Source: an uncultured Schlesneria sp.
GTDB lineage: Bacteria; Planctomycetota; Planctomycetia; Planctomycetales; Planctomycetaceae
Direction of reading: 5' to 3'
Assembly (NCBI GenBank): GCA_903899985.1
Contig: CAIULL010000019.1
Span: 1 to 54,125 of the forward strand
DNA length: 54,125 bases
Under the pieces are notes generated by a model, which saw nothing but the letters and a program-made list of their open reading frames with translations, ran no database searches and had not been told where the DNA came from. Shown piece by piece: positions 27,099-35,929 of the stretch (the first letter of the stretch is position 1; the number at the start of each line of letters is the position of its first letter). The translations under genes and the position numbers were made by a program.

Positions 27099-28073
27099 AT
27101 GAATCCGTCATGGAAATTGTCGATTGTCGTACTCGGGTTGCTCGCCGCAACGCCGGCTATCGGTCAAGAGAAACCAAATCCGAAACTTGCGTTTCTTGAT
27201 TCGAAATCAGCAGGGGCTGATTTTCAGATCCAGGGCGAGTACATCGGGAAAGTCGGTGACACCACGATCGGTGCTCAAGTAATCGCGAGGGGAAATGGTA
27301 AATTTGATGTCGTGGCTTATCCAGGTGGATTGCCGGGAGCCGGCTGGGATCAATCGCAAGAAAAACTCAAATTCGTTTTCGAAACCAAGGATGGCATTAC
27401 CAAGGCTGTCGGTGAGGGGAACGAAACGACGATCGCCAACGGAGTCATCTTTGTCAAACACGGCGATTATAAGGGTGAGTTAAAGCGCCTTCATCGCGAA
27501 TCGCCCACATTGGCCAAGTCGGCACCCGAAGGAGCGATTGTTCTGTTTAATGGGACGAACGTGGATCAATGGGTACCGGGCAAATTGGAAGACCTCGGAT
27601 TGATGGGAGTTGGAACGCGGACCAAACAGGTCTTCGAGAACTACACACTGCACCTCGAATTCCGGACACCTTTTATGCCGAATGCCAGCGGTCAAGGTCG
27701 GGGCAACAGCGGTATGTATCTTGGAGATCAGTATGAATGTCAGGTGCTGGATTCATTTGGCCTTGAAGGAGCTGACAATGAATGTGGCGGGATCTACAGT
27801 AATTCCAAGCCGAAGGTTAACATGTGCTATCCGCCTTTGAGCTGGCAGACCTATGACGTCGATTTCACCTGCGCCAAGTTTGACGCCGACGGAAAAGTTA
27901 CGGCACCTGCTCGTGTGACAATCAAGCACAACGGTGTCGTCATCCACGAAAACCTGGAATTGAAAACAACGCCAGGGGGTGGTCGTTCCGACCAGAAGCC
28001 AGGCGCAATTTATTTGCAGGATCACGGTGATCCCGTTCGTTTCCGCAATATCTGGCTTGTGGAAAAGAAATAG
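27099..28073 (+). CDS. Exported DUF1080 protein 2 with an N-terminal extra domain
   Basis: A 324-residue protein. After a signal peptide (to about IGQEKPN) comes a domain of about 120 residues (ADFQIQGEYIGKVGDTTIGA, VIARGNGKFDVVAYPGGLPG, EGNETTIANGVIFVKHGDYK), then the DUF1080 beta-sandwich: AIVLFNGTNVDQWVPG, YTLHLEFRTPFMPN, RGNSGMYLGDQYECQVLDSF and a final GAIYLQDHGDPVRFRNIW. CAGGAG at 27085-27090, eight bases before ATG 27099, sets the start. It is a distant paralogue of the gene at 26289, probably in one message, and is followed by a strong terminator. Substrate unknown. Confidence 0.9.
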   Translation: MNPSWKLSIVVLGLLAATPAIGQEKPNPKLAFLDSKSAGADFQIQGEYIGKVGDTTIGAQVIARGNGKFDVVAYPGGLPGAGWDQSQEKLKFVFETKDGITKAVGEGNETTIANGVIFVKHGDYKGELKRLHRESPTLAKSAPEGAIVLFNGTNVDQWVPGKLEDLGLMGVGTRTKQVFENYTLHLEFRTPFMPNASGQGRGNSGMYLGDQYECQVLDSFGLEGADNECGGIYSNSKPKVNMCYPPLSWQTYDVDFTCAKFDADGKVTAPARVTIKHNGVVIHENLELKTTPGGGRSDQKPGAIYLQDHGDPVRFRNIWLVEKK

Positions 28074-28117
28074 TTTCCAGTCGAGTTTTGAGGACTGAAC
28101 TTCAGCAAAATCAATTG

Positions 28118-28163
28118 AATGCCAGAGGTCACAGTTCACGCTGCGGTGGTCTCTGGCATTTTT
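28118..28163 (+). terminator. Intrinsic terminator after the DUF1080 pair
   Basis: AATGCCAGAG (28118-28127) pairs perfectly with CTCTGGCATT (28151-28160) and a further few inner pairs can form. A T-run (ATTTTTC) closes the stem on the plus strand. It sits between convergent genes; on the minus strand the stem is followed by CAATTGATTTT, so it may also stop transcription of the ROK gene. Confidence 0.8.
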
Positions 28164-28238
28164 CATTCATTGGAAACGCTCACTTCATCATTCCGAGATT
28201 TTCAGCAGAAATCAGCTGGGAAGTGTGTTCGAAAGCGA

Positions 28239-29195
28239 TCAGAAGGCGCCGCGCGAGGCAAGCGCGATGGCTCCCATCATTCCTGCGTTACTGCCAAGAT
28301 CGGATGGCTCGATCCGAACGCTTTCCGGTGGAATCATGCGTACGCGCTGCTTAACTTGTGCGCGAATCCGGTTGAACAGAACATCCCCCATGTTTGCGAC
28401 ACCTCCACCCAGAACGACAAGTTCAGGGTGTAAGGTGACCATCGCGTTTGCAACTCCGATTGCCAGATAGTCTGCGGCCTGCATGATCGCGTCCATTACA
28501 GGTTCGTCCTGTTTGGCCGCATTTGCCATCAGTTCTGACGTGACGCGATTTGCGTCCCCGCCAACCATGTCGTGCAAGTGTGGCGCGAGGCCCATCAGCA
28601 TCAACCGGATGCCTGACGCCGCCAACGCTGTTCCGCTGGCCAACGTTTCCAGGCAACCATGATTTCCGCATCCACAGGGAGGGCCTTGTGGGTCGATTGT
28701 CTGGTGCCCAAGTTCTCCGGCGGCCCCGACTGGTCCCAGTCGCAACTTGCCGTCGATCACGACTCCTCCGCCGATCCCAGTCCCAATCGCGATAAAGACC
28801 ATGCTGTCGACATTTTTGCCTCGCCCGTATACGAGTTCTCCAAGCGTAGCCATGCGGACATCATTCAACAGGCGAACGGGACAATTAACATGTGCGGAAA
28901 GAATGTCGGCGGCGGGGACGTCAATCCATTGTGTCGTCAGGTTTGGCAGAAACCGAGTGATCCCGTTAGGGACGTCAACCAATCCTGGTACGCCCATCCC
29001 CAGCCGGACAGGAATTTGCCCTGACTTTTTTGTCAGCTCTTGAATTGCTTCACCAATCCGCTGCAGGACCCGTTCTGGTCCCGCGTGCGATTCCGTTGGA
29101 ATCGAACTGCGAAATAAGATATTTCCCTGTTCATCACCCAGGACACACTTGATCGATGTCCCACCCAAGTCAACTCCAGCAAAAATCTCTGGCAT
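28239..29195 (-). CDS. ROK family sugar kinase, glucokinase-like
   Basis: A 318-residue ROK protein. The phosphate-1 loop GVDLGGTSIKC lies near the N-terminus, then MGVPGLVDVPNG, NDVRMATLGELVYGRGK, FIAIGTGIGGGVVIDG and the ROK zinc motif GHQTIDPQGPPCGCGNHGCLE. No N-terminal DNA-binding domain is present, so it is a kinase rather than a repressor. Glucose or another hexose is the likely substrate. ATG 29195 matches the family; the frame extends to 29237. It is divergent from an RbsA-like ATPase across 229 bases, which suggests shared control, although no operator was identified. Confidence 0.92.
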   Translation of the reverse strand: MPEIFAGVDLGGTSIKCVLGDEQGNILFRSSIPTESHAGPERVLQRIGEAIQELTKKSGQIPVRLGMGVPGLVDVPNGITRFLPNLTTQWIDVPAADILSAHVNCPVRLLNDVRMATLGELVYGRGKNVDSMVFIAIGTGIGGGVVIDGKLRLGPVGAAGELGHQTIDPQGPPCGCGNHGCLETLASGTALAASGIRLMLMGLAPHLHDMVGGDANRVTSELMANAAKQDEPVMDAIMQAADYLAIGVANAMVTLHPELVVLGGGVANMGDVLFNRIRAQVKQRVRMIPPESVRIEPSDLGSNAGMMGAIALASRGAF

Positions 29196-29250
29196 CGCCA
29201 GCAATCCTTTCAATGACCTATGGTTAATAACAGGCATAAGACGAGTGCGA

Positions 29251-29280
29251 TTGACGGTTCTTTTTTTGCGGTACTATTAC
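29251..29280 (+). promoter_or_regulatory. Possible sigma70-type promoter for the RbsA-like gene
   Basis: TTGACG at 29251-29256 is followed 18 bases later by TATTAC at 29275-29280 (or 15 bases later by TACTAT). Either pair has one near-consensus box and a fair second box. It faces the ATPase gene at 29425 with a leader of about 145 bases. Read by eye only. Confidence 0.3.
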
Positions 29281-29424
29281 GAGTAATGGCATCGGTCATA
29301 CCACTGACGCTAACAGACAAGACGGAGCGACTGATACACTATACAGCCGGTTTTTGCTTTGCGAAACGCTGGCCGTGAACGATCTTCGAAACCCGAATAG
29401 CCTTCTCTGAAAGAGTTACTCCGA

Positions 29425-30933
29425 ATGTCGGTTGCCGAACCCATTCCGTTATTAGACTGTCGCAACATTGGCGTTCGATACGGAGGTGTTGTTGCTCTCA
29501 GCGGTGTCGATTTCGTTCTTCAACCCGGTGAAGTGCACGGTTTGGTTGGTTGTAATGGAGCGGGAAAAAGCACGCTGATGAAAGTACTCGCGGGAGTTGT
29601 TCCTGACTATTCAGGTGAGATTCGGTTGGATCAGAAACTGGTTCACCTCGGCTCACCACGCGAAGCGTTGGCGCATGGAATCGCGATGGTTTATCAGGAA
29701 CTTTCGGGGATCGAACAGCTTTCGGTTGCCGAAAACCTGTTTTTGGGGCGCCAATTGGTAAATGCCTGGGGTCAGGTCGACTGGAAAGAAATGAATCGGC
29801 AGGCAACCGCATCGCTAGCCGAATTGAATATTCACGTAGATGTTCGAAGTCGGCTGAGAGATTTTCCATTGGTGATTCGGCAAATGGTCGAGATCGCTCG
29901 CGGATTGCACAGTGGCGCTCGCGTGCTGATCCTGGATGAGCCGACCAGTGCCCTGAGTTTACCGGAAGCCAGGCGGTTATTTGAATTGATCGAGCATTTG
30001 CAGTCTCGTGGTGTTGCAATCGTGTTCATCAGCCATTTTTTAGAAGATGTTTTGGCAATCTGTGACCGAGTCACGATTTTGAAAGACGGACGAAAGCTTG
30101 AGACTCGACCCACGGCCGAACTTGACCGGACGACAATTATCCGTTGGATGGTTGGTGACACGGGTGATTCGACGACTGAAGAATGTACTGAAACAACTCT
30201 TCCGTCTGCGATTGCTGGCAGCCCCCGCTTGGACATTCGAGGATTGAGGAAAGCTGGTTGTTTCAACGATATTACGCTCGACGTTAAACCGGGAGAGTGT
30301 CTCGGGCTTTACGGTTTCGTCGGAGCTGGTCATCAAGATCTGGTCCATGCACTTGCTGGATCGACGACGGTTGAACGTGGCCAGGTCTGGCTGGATGGCA
30401 AGCCGTTACGAACCGGTGACGTCACGGCATCGGTTCAAAACGGGATCGTGCTGGTTGCCGCAGATCGCGCACAGACGCTCGCGCGACGCGCATCGATCGC
30501 ACATAACATGACGCTTTCGCACTTGCGTAAGAATCTGGGGAACTGGCTTGTTCGACGACGTGAGCATCAAGTCTGCCAGCCGATGCTGGAAACAGTCGGA
30601 TGTCGTCCACCAAACCCGGCCTTGCGAGCCGGATCACTTTCCGGGGGGAATCAGCAGAAGGTTGTTCTGGCGAAATGGTTGCTCGGTCCCATTCGAGTCC
30701 TGCTGCTCGAAGAACCGACTCGTGGCATGGATGTTCACGCCAAGGCTGAAATCATGGAACTGGTCGCAGAACAAAAGCGACAGGGAGCGGCGGTCATTCT
30801 GGCTTCAACTGAGCCAGAACTCGTGCTGGCTCATGCGGACCGGATCGCGACGATGGCTCGCGGTCGAATCACGCGAATTTTCACGAATGAGCGAGCAACC
30901 AAGCAGGATCTGATGCGACATGCTGAAGTTTGA
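29425..30933 (+). CDS. Sugar ABC transporter double ATPase, RbsA-like, without its permease
   Basis: A 502-residue protein with two fused ABC domains like RbsA/XylG/MglA, which power uptake of monosaccharides. Domain 1 has Walker A GCNGAGKST and Walker B LILDEPTSAL, with a weak signature (DFPLVIRQMVEIARGL). Domain 2 has the altered Walker A GFVGAGHQDLV usual in these proteins, the signature LSGGNQQKVVLAKWL, and LLEEPTRGMDVHAK. Normally a permease and a binding protein follow; here the next gene is on the other strand and unrelated. The partners must be elsewhere, or upstream and lost. The start is ATG 29425. Confidence 0.9.
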   Translation: MSVAEPIPLLDCRNIGVRYGGVVALSGVDFVLQPGEVHGLVGCNGAGKSTLMKVLAGVVPDYSGEIRLDQKLVHLGSPREALAHGIAMVYQELSGIEQLSVAENLFLGRQLVNAWGQVDWKEMNRQATASLAELNIHVDVRSRLRDFPLVIRQMVEIARGLHSGARVLILDEPTSALSLPEARRLFELIEHLQSRGVAIVFISHFLEDVLAICDRVTILKDGRKLETRPTAELDRTTIIRWMVGDTGDSTTEECTETTLPSAIAGSPRLDIRGLRKAGCFNDITLDVKPGECLGLYGFVGAGHQDLVHALAGSTTVERGQVWLDGKPLRTGDVTASVQNGIVLVAADRAQTLARRASIAHNMTLSHLRKNLGNWLVRRREHQVCQPMLETVGCRPPNPALRAGSLSGGNQQKVVLAKWLLGPIRVLLLEEPTRGMDVHAKAEIMELVAEQKRQGAAVILASTEPELVLAHADRIATMARGRITRIFTNERATKQDLMRHAEV

Positions 30934-30950
30934 TTGACATTACCCAAAAT

Positions 30951-31997
30951 TCAACGTGAGTATTGAACTGGCTGCGTAGGCTCGTCGAAATAAACGTAGT
31001 GCCGAATGGCGTCAGCGATTTGAGGTTGTTTGTAGTAATATTCCCAGATGTGCCCGAAGCCCACGAGATCGGTCACACTGTAATCGATGATTTTCTGATT
31101 GCCATCCCCAAGCTTTGCTCGATCGCGGCGGGTCAGTCCGGAAATGGCCAGTGCCTTTCCAGAAATCGGTCGACGTAAGGGATAAAGCAAGAGCGGCAAG
31201 TCTGTATGATTTTTCAGGTTGATTACTGCTTCAGCCTGACACAGTGCCAGACCGTACCTTCGGTCTGGATTCAGCCAATCGTGATCAATTGCAGCTGCAG
31301 CCAGTACGGCTCGAATGCGGCGAGCTGGTTGAGGCCCATGCACCAGGACTCGCCCGTCAACCTCGCCGCCAGCCATCGTATGCAGTGCGGACGCCACCAT
31401 TCGAGTTCCGTGGCTATGTCCAATCAGACAGACGGGATGATCCGCACTGACCCTGGTTACCAGGTCAGCCAGATAAAATCCATTGAGCGAAGCACGACGG
31501 CCAAGTTTGTTGACGCGAAGATGGGGGATGCAACAATCCACATCATCACTGGCCCAAGTGTAAAAAATGATGTGGATTGGTTGGCAGGGGGCTGCCTGTC
31601 TCAACCAACGATACGTGTACGCGGAATCATTTAACATCGAATCCCAAGTCACGAAACTGCCATGAGCCATAAAACAGACGGGAACTCCCGGCTGAAGCGA
31701 GGCGAGTAGTTCGTTTAGGGAACTCCCGCGACCAGGATTTGGTCCATCGAAGCGGAATACCTGATAGTCGTAAGCCTGACCGGCCTCGACCTCTTCTTTC
31801 GCACAACGAGTACTGACAATCCAGTAATCGGGGTCGCATGGCCCGCGAACAGCGGTTGACGGTTGTAAAGATACAGCCGGCGCGGGGAGAACGCTCCCAG
31901 TATCGACAGATGGCAACGCGTACGACTGGGCGAATGAGCACCATGGAGCGCTAAACAGCGCCCACACGGCAATCAGCCAGTATCGACAGTATCGCAT
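30951..31997 (-). CDS. Exported alpha/beta hydrolase-like protein
   Basis: A 348-residue protein starting at ATG 31997, which opens a signal peptide (MRYCRYWLIAVWALFSAPWC, then SFAQS). The elbow GHSHGTRM in VCLIGHSHG holds the likely nucleophile Ser; FMAHGSFVTWDSML and the segment IIFYTWASDD are hydrolase-like. It resembles the DUF900-type alpha/beta hydrolases with unknown substrate. Two Cys pairs (CDPDYW and DDVDCC) may form disulfides outside the cell. It ends 17 bases from the ABC gene stop, convergent to it. The acid and His of the triad were not placed with certainty. Confidence 0.7.
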   Translation of the reverse strand: MRYCRYWLIAVWALFSAPWCSFAQSYALPSVDTGSVLPAPAVSLQPSTAVRGPCDPDYWIVSTRCAKEEVEAGQAYDYQVFRFDGPNPGRGSSLNELLASLQPGVPVCFMAHGSFVTWDSMLNDSAYTYRWLRQAAPCQPIHIIFYTWASDDVDCCIPHLRVNKLGRRASLNGFYLADLVTRVSADHPVCLIGHSHGTRMVASALHTMAGGEVDGRVLVHGPQPARRIRAVLAAAAIDHDWLNPDRRYGLALCQAEAVINLKNHTDLPLLLYPLRRPISGKALAISGLTRRDRAKLGDGNQKIIDYSVTDLVGFGHIWEYYYKQPQIADAIRHYVYFDEPTQPVQYSR

Positions 31998-32403
31998 CGC
32001 CTCGTTTTTGTGATGCGTGGGACGCGTCGCCATGAAATCAGCAGCCAAAAAATGATCAGGTAAACTGAAGACTCGGCTGTCGTTATCGTCTGTGACTCAG
32101 GTTTGACAAAAGTCCAATCCTCGTGGTTTGAACGACATGGGAAAAACCCCAAGCTCCCTGTGTGTTACAGTCGGAAAATTGCGATTTTTCGTCAAGTTCG
32201 TTGCAAAGAAGATTAACAGCCCGTGACGCAAAAAGCATCCCGGGCTGGTGCGTTGGATACAGAATCGTGCAGTAACGGAAATTTACGGAGTTGGGTGCCC
32301 CTGTGTCGGAGTCGCTGTGGCTCCTGCCTCTGGAAGTGAAAGAGCACTGCCTGGCCGAAAGCGGCCAAGCAGTGGCACATCAACTTTCATTCGCGGCGAA
32401 CCC
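31998..32403. other. Intergenic region between the exported hydrolase and the OmpH-like gene
   Basis: No gene was seen. A seven-pair stem (CAGCCCG at 32217-32223 with CGGGCTG at 32241-32247) with a 17-base loop may be a weak terminator for the minus-strand OmpH-like gene. The leader and promoter of the hydrolase must be in the lower half. Open frames across this stretch lack protein character. Confidence 0.4.
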
Positions 32404-33108
32404 TCAGCGGGCTGATTCTTCCTCTTCGAATTCCGAATTGGCTTTGGAAGCACCAGCAGATTTTGCCGCTGCTGCTCTTCGGCTGGCTCGGGTTGAAATC
32501 GATTCGGGCTGAGTTGGTGCCGACTGCTGCTGAGGAGCGGCGGCGGCTTGTGGAACTGGAGCGATCGGGTGCTTTTCACGCAGAACTTTCACCACTTCAT
32601 CTGTGATATCGACCCCGGGATCAACCGACAGCAGCAAGCCTTCGTTCTTCGGAATCACGATGCTCAGACCACGTTTGGCAGCGATTTCCTGGGTGATGGG
32701 CTTGAGCTCGGCGCGGAATTTGGCAATTTGAGTCTGCTTGTATTGCTCGAATTCGGCCAGAGCCTTTTTCTGAATTTGACCCAATTGAGTCACTGCCGAA
32801 CGTTCCATCTGTGAGAACTCTTTCTGTTCTTCTTCGGTAGGTGAAGAACCGTTGGCTTTCTTTTTGGCGTTCAATTGCTCTTTCGCGCTTTCGACCGTCT
32901 TGAGGTAAGACTGGTTCAGCGAATTTTGAGCCAATTCCAGGGATTGAGCCAGTTGTCGATCACGGCCCGTTTCAGCTGCAACCTTGTCGAGATCAACGAC
33001 AGCCATCCCGCCACGGGAAGTGGCAGCCGCTGGACCGTTTGTCTGGCCGCAGCCCACGAAACTCGCCACACAACTCGACAATACAAAAACAAAACTAAAC
33101 TGACGCAT
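32404..33108 (-). CDS. OmpH/Skp family lipoprotein-like chaperone
   Basis: A 234-residue OmpH (Skp)-like protein. AAGGAG lies just before ATG 33108. The N-terminus (MRQFSFVFVLSSCVASFVGC) ends in a Cys that fits a lipobox, though the -3 Phe is unusual. Next come GMAVVDLDKVAAETGRDRQL, a long charged helical stretch with many Lys/Glu/Gln (the coiled-coil arms of Skp-type proteins, roughly residues 60-150), and a C-terminal strand EGLLLSVDPGVDITDEVVKVL. A low-complexity Ala/Pro/Gln tail of about 50 residues ends the protein. Skp relatives escort outer-membrane proteins across the periplasm, and this one may do so from a membrane anchor. Confidence 0.85.
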   Translation of the reverse strand: MRQFSFVFVLSSCVASFVGCGQTNGPAAATSRGGMAVVDLDKVAAETGRDRQLAQSLELAQNSLNQSYLKTVESAKEQLNAKKKANGSSPTEEEQKEFSQMERSAVTQLGQIQKKALAEFEQYKQTQIAKFRAELKPITQEIAAKRGLSIVIPKNEGLLLSVDPGVDITDEVVKVLREKHPIAPVPQAAAAPQQQSAPTQPESISTRASRRAAAAKSAGASKANSEFEEEESAR

Positions 33109-33355
33109 CCAAAACTCCTTTTTTGGACAGGATTTGTTCAAGCCATAAACGACGGAGCGGGAACCTATTCGAAATGGGAAATATCGTCCAGACCATTTCA
33201 GACGGGTCGCAGATCGTGCATTTTTCGTGGACGAAGCAAACGGGATCACATCGGATCACATTCGACTTTCTTGGGACACTTCGGAAAAATGCAATCTTAA
33301 GTCCATTGCTGCGGGAACTTTTCCGTGCAGCGAAACGTCTGAAGTCTGATTGATC

Positions 33356-33934
33356 GTGAACCAAACATCCGACCAAACGCTGATTGACCATTGTCTGGCT
33401 GGGCGTCGAGAAGCCTTTGGGCTGCTTGTCGAGCGGTATCAGAATCGACTATTCCATTCTTTGGTGCATCTGCTCGGTTCGACCGAGGATGCGCAAGATG
33501 CGGCGCAGGAAGCGTTTGTGAATGCCTTCGAAAAACTGGGTAGTTTTCGCGGGCAGTCTCAGTTTTATTCGTGGTTGTTCCGAATTGCCTACAATACGGC
33601 CGTCAGTTCCAAACGAAAGTTGCGAAGAATGTCGGTTTCACTCGAAGCTCGACGGGATGCAAGCGGTCTTGAACCGTCAGACGGCAATCCAACTAGCGAG
33701 CCGTCATATGCTATGGACGTGAGCGATCGACAGCGACTAGTTCAGCAAGCGCTCTCGGAACTTGGCGAAGAATTCCGTATGGCTTTGGTGTTAAAAGAAA
33801 TGGATGGAATGAGTTACGAAGAAATCGCAGACATCGTCAAAGTTCCGCTGGGAACGGTTCGTAGCAGAATCCATCGGGCCAGACTGGAACTGCGTGAGAA
33901 ATTATCAGTGTTGTTGAGATCCGAAGTCCTTTAG
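33356..33934 (+). CDS. ECF-type RNA polymerase sigma factor
   Basis: A 192-residue sigma70-family (ECF) factor. Region 2 is clear (AFGLLVERYQNRLFHSLVHL, EDAQDAAQEAFVNAFEKLGS, FYSWLFRIAYNTAVSSKR) and so is region 4 (ALSELGEEFRMALVLKEMDG, YEEIADIVKVPLGTVRSRIH). Region 3 is lacking, as expected. GTG 33356 is preferred, with TTG 33350 two codons earlier. It runs 63 bases ahead of a predicted membrane-anchored anti-sigma factor, so the pair probably responds to an envelope signal. RseP elsewhere in the window could process such an anti-sigma, but no link is shown. Confidence 0.93.
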   Translation: MNQTSDQTLIDHCLAGRREAFGLLVERYQNRLFHSLVHLLGSTEDAQDAAQEAFVNAFEKLGSFRGQSQFYSWLFRIAYNTAVSSKRKLRRMSVSLEARRDASGLEPSDGNPTSEPSYAMDVSDRQRLVQQALSELGEEFRMALVLKEMDGMSYEEIADIVKVPLGTVRSRIHRARLELREKLSVLLRSEVL

Positions 33935-33997
33935 ATGATGTTCCTTGAGGATGATTTTGAAGTCTGCCTGAGCCGGCAGCAGGAAGAAGCCACTACC

Positions 33998-35716
33998 ATG
34001 AACCATCCGGTTCCCGACGAACTGATCTCGGCCTACTTCGATGGGGAAGTTTCCCCGGACGAACGGGGTGAAGTCGAACGTTTGCTCGAATCCTCGTCTG
34101 AACTCCGCCAACAACTCGATGAGACATCGAAGTTGTCCGCCTTGCTTCATTCATTCCCACGTGAATCGGCACCTCGCGAGCTCGCAGCAAACGTGCAGAA
34201 ACAGGTGAATGCCGCAACGCAACCCGCATTGGCAATCGCTCAAGCGACAACTCGACGAAGTTTGCGTCGTGAATGGACTGCGTTTGGTGCAGGGATCCTG
34301 GCGACGATCGCTTCGTTACTGATGTTTGTGTCATTTAACCAATCACAATTCACCACCAATTCTCCGATGTCACTCTCACGTGCAGCCGGATCACAGCCGC
34401 AAGTCACATTACAACCGAAGTCCGCTTCTGAACAAGCACTTGCCGGAACCGATCCCAAGTTTGCCAACCCGAATATTGCGACAGATCCTTCTGATTTGTC
34501 CGATCATTTGCAACCGAATTTGGGGCTTTCAAAAGCCTCAAATTTGGCGCGGAGCAAGAGGGAAGATCTCGCATCGCCGACGGAGCGGTCTGGAAAACTC
34601 AACGAAAGGGAAAGCCTGGCACAGAACCCCGTTCCGATGGTAGCGAATGCTGATTTGGCTGAGACCAGTTCCAACTCAATTCAGCCTCAAATCCAGAATG
34701 AATTCCTGTCATATCTTGCGAACGGAGACGTCATCGTTTCCAAAGTCGCAGACCCAACCAATACGGTGGCCGTTGTCTATTTCACAGTTGTCGACATCGA
34801 GCGAGGTTCGAATGAATTGAAAGTTCTACTTCAAAAGCGGTCGCTGCAAGAGGTCGAAGTCAGCGACGAAGCATCGTTGGTTAAAGTAAGTGATGCCGAA
34901 GATCGCTCGGCAAGCCAACAACCGTTAAGCAAAAGAAATGATCTGAATAAAAAACGAGACGCGAGTCGAGCTGATGAATTCCATGTCTTTTTCGCCCGAG
35001 CACCCGGCGATCAACTTGCAGACACAATCGATGACTTAGTCAAGAATCATCCGGATATCTTTCGGAATTGGACCCCTCAACCACCGATTGAATTGCCAGT
35101 TGCATCACTGCCGTCAACTGAGGGGATCGTCGCAGAGAATCAGGCGATCGTCGCTGACGATAATAAGTTTCAGGATATTGCACGTAGACAAATCAGCGAC
35201 GAATCGACCGCGGTTAATACCGAGGCGGAGATGGCAGTCAGTGTCTTGATGGCACGAAACGGATCGGTCAACGCAAATGGAAACTTTTCCTACAACGGAA
35301 ACTCGAACGTTCAACTGAGCGTGTCAAATTCCATTATCGGAAACACATCAAACCTTGAGCAGAAAACGGAATTTGGAGCGCTCTCATCGGCATCGGTTGC
35401 TTCAAATTCCACAGGTACATCGCGCGGCAACAATGTGAATGGAAATAATGCCCAGAGTTCCGGAAATTCGGGGCAGGGCTATTTTCGCGTCTCGCGCCAG
35501 AATCAGCCTCATGCCACGCCTCAACAGGCGGTTCCAGCACTGAATAAGGGGATTCCTTTGGTCGCCAGTTCCACGATGAATTCCAACGGCGGTGGACTCG
35601 TAGACCTCGGCGGTGGCTTCGGTCGTAACGCGAATAATGATGTGCGTAATCCTCGTCTGGTCCGAATGCTGTTCGTGCTGAAATCTGCACAATCGACAAC
35701 CAATTCAGCTCCATGA
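33998..35716 (+). CDS. Membrane-anchored anti-sigma factor with large Asn-rich exported domain
   Basis: A 572-residue protein starting at ATG 33998 directly after the sigma gene. The first 50 residues (PDELISAYFDGEVSPDERGE, then VERLLESSSELRQQL) match the anti-sigma N-domain of the zf-HC2/RsiW type, but the His and Cys zinc ligands are missing, as in some zinc-free relatives. One membrane helix (WTAFGAGILATIASLLMFVS) lies at about residues 88-107. The exported part, about 465 residues, includes a beta-rich middle (VAVVYFTVVDIERGSNELKV) and an Asn/Ser/Gly-rich tail (SVNANGNFSYNGNSN). The sensory function is unknown. Frame open from 33935. Confidence 0.8.
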   Translation: MNHPVPDELISAYFDGEVSPDERGEVERLLESSSELRQQLDETSKLSALLHSFPRESAPRELAANVQKQVNAATQPALAIAQATTRRSLRREWTAFGAGILATIASLLMFVSFNQSQFTTNSPMSLSRAAGSQPQVTLQPKSASEQALAGTDPKFANPNIATDPSDLSDHLQPNLGLSKASNLARSKREDLASPTERSGKLNERESLAQNPVPMVANADLAETSSNSIQPQIQNEFLSYLANGDVIVSKVADPTNTVAVVYFTVVDIERGSNELKVLLQKRSLQEVEVSDEASLVKVSDAEDRSASQQPLSKRNDLNKKRDASRADEFHVFFARAPGDQLADTIDDLVKNHPDIFRNWTPQPPIELPVASLPSTEGIVAENQAIVADDNKFQDIARRQISDESTAVNTEAEMAVSVLMARNGSVNANGNFSYNGNSNVQLSVSNSIIGNTSNLEQKTEFGALSSASVASNSTGTSRGNNVNGNNAQSSGNSGQGYFRVSRQNQPHATPQQAVPALNKGIPLVASSTMNSNGGGLVDLGGGFGRNANNDVRNPRLVRMLFVLKSAQSTTNSAP

Positions 35717-35929
35717 GTCGCTGGACAGAGATAGGCCAATTCTAGTATGCGATCCAATTGAAGCCCCACCACCGCCACGAGGGGTGGTCAACCGGACTTT
35801 GCCCGCGCCACCAAAACGAGACAAATCAGCAGCCGATGATCGTCTCACTCACTTCGGGGCATAGAAATGCCGGAAAAAAATGTACCTGTTCGACTTTCCT
35901 CGCTGTGACCAGTTACGACGTGACGAAAT

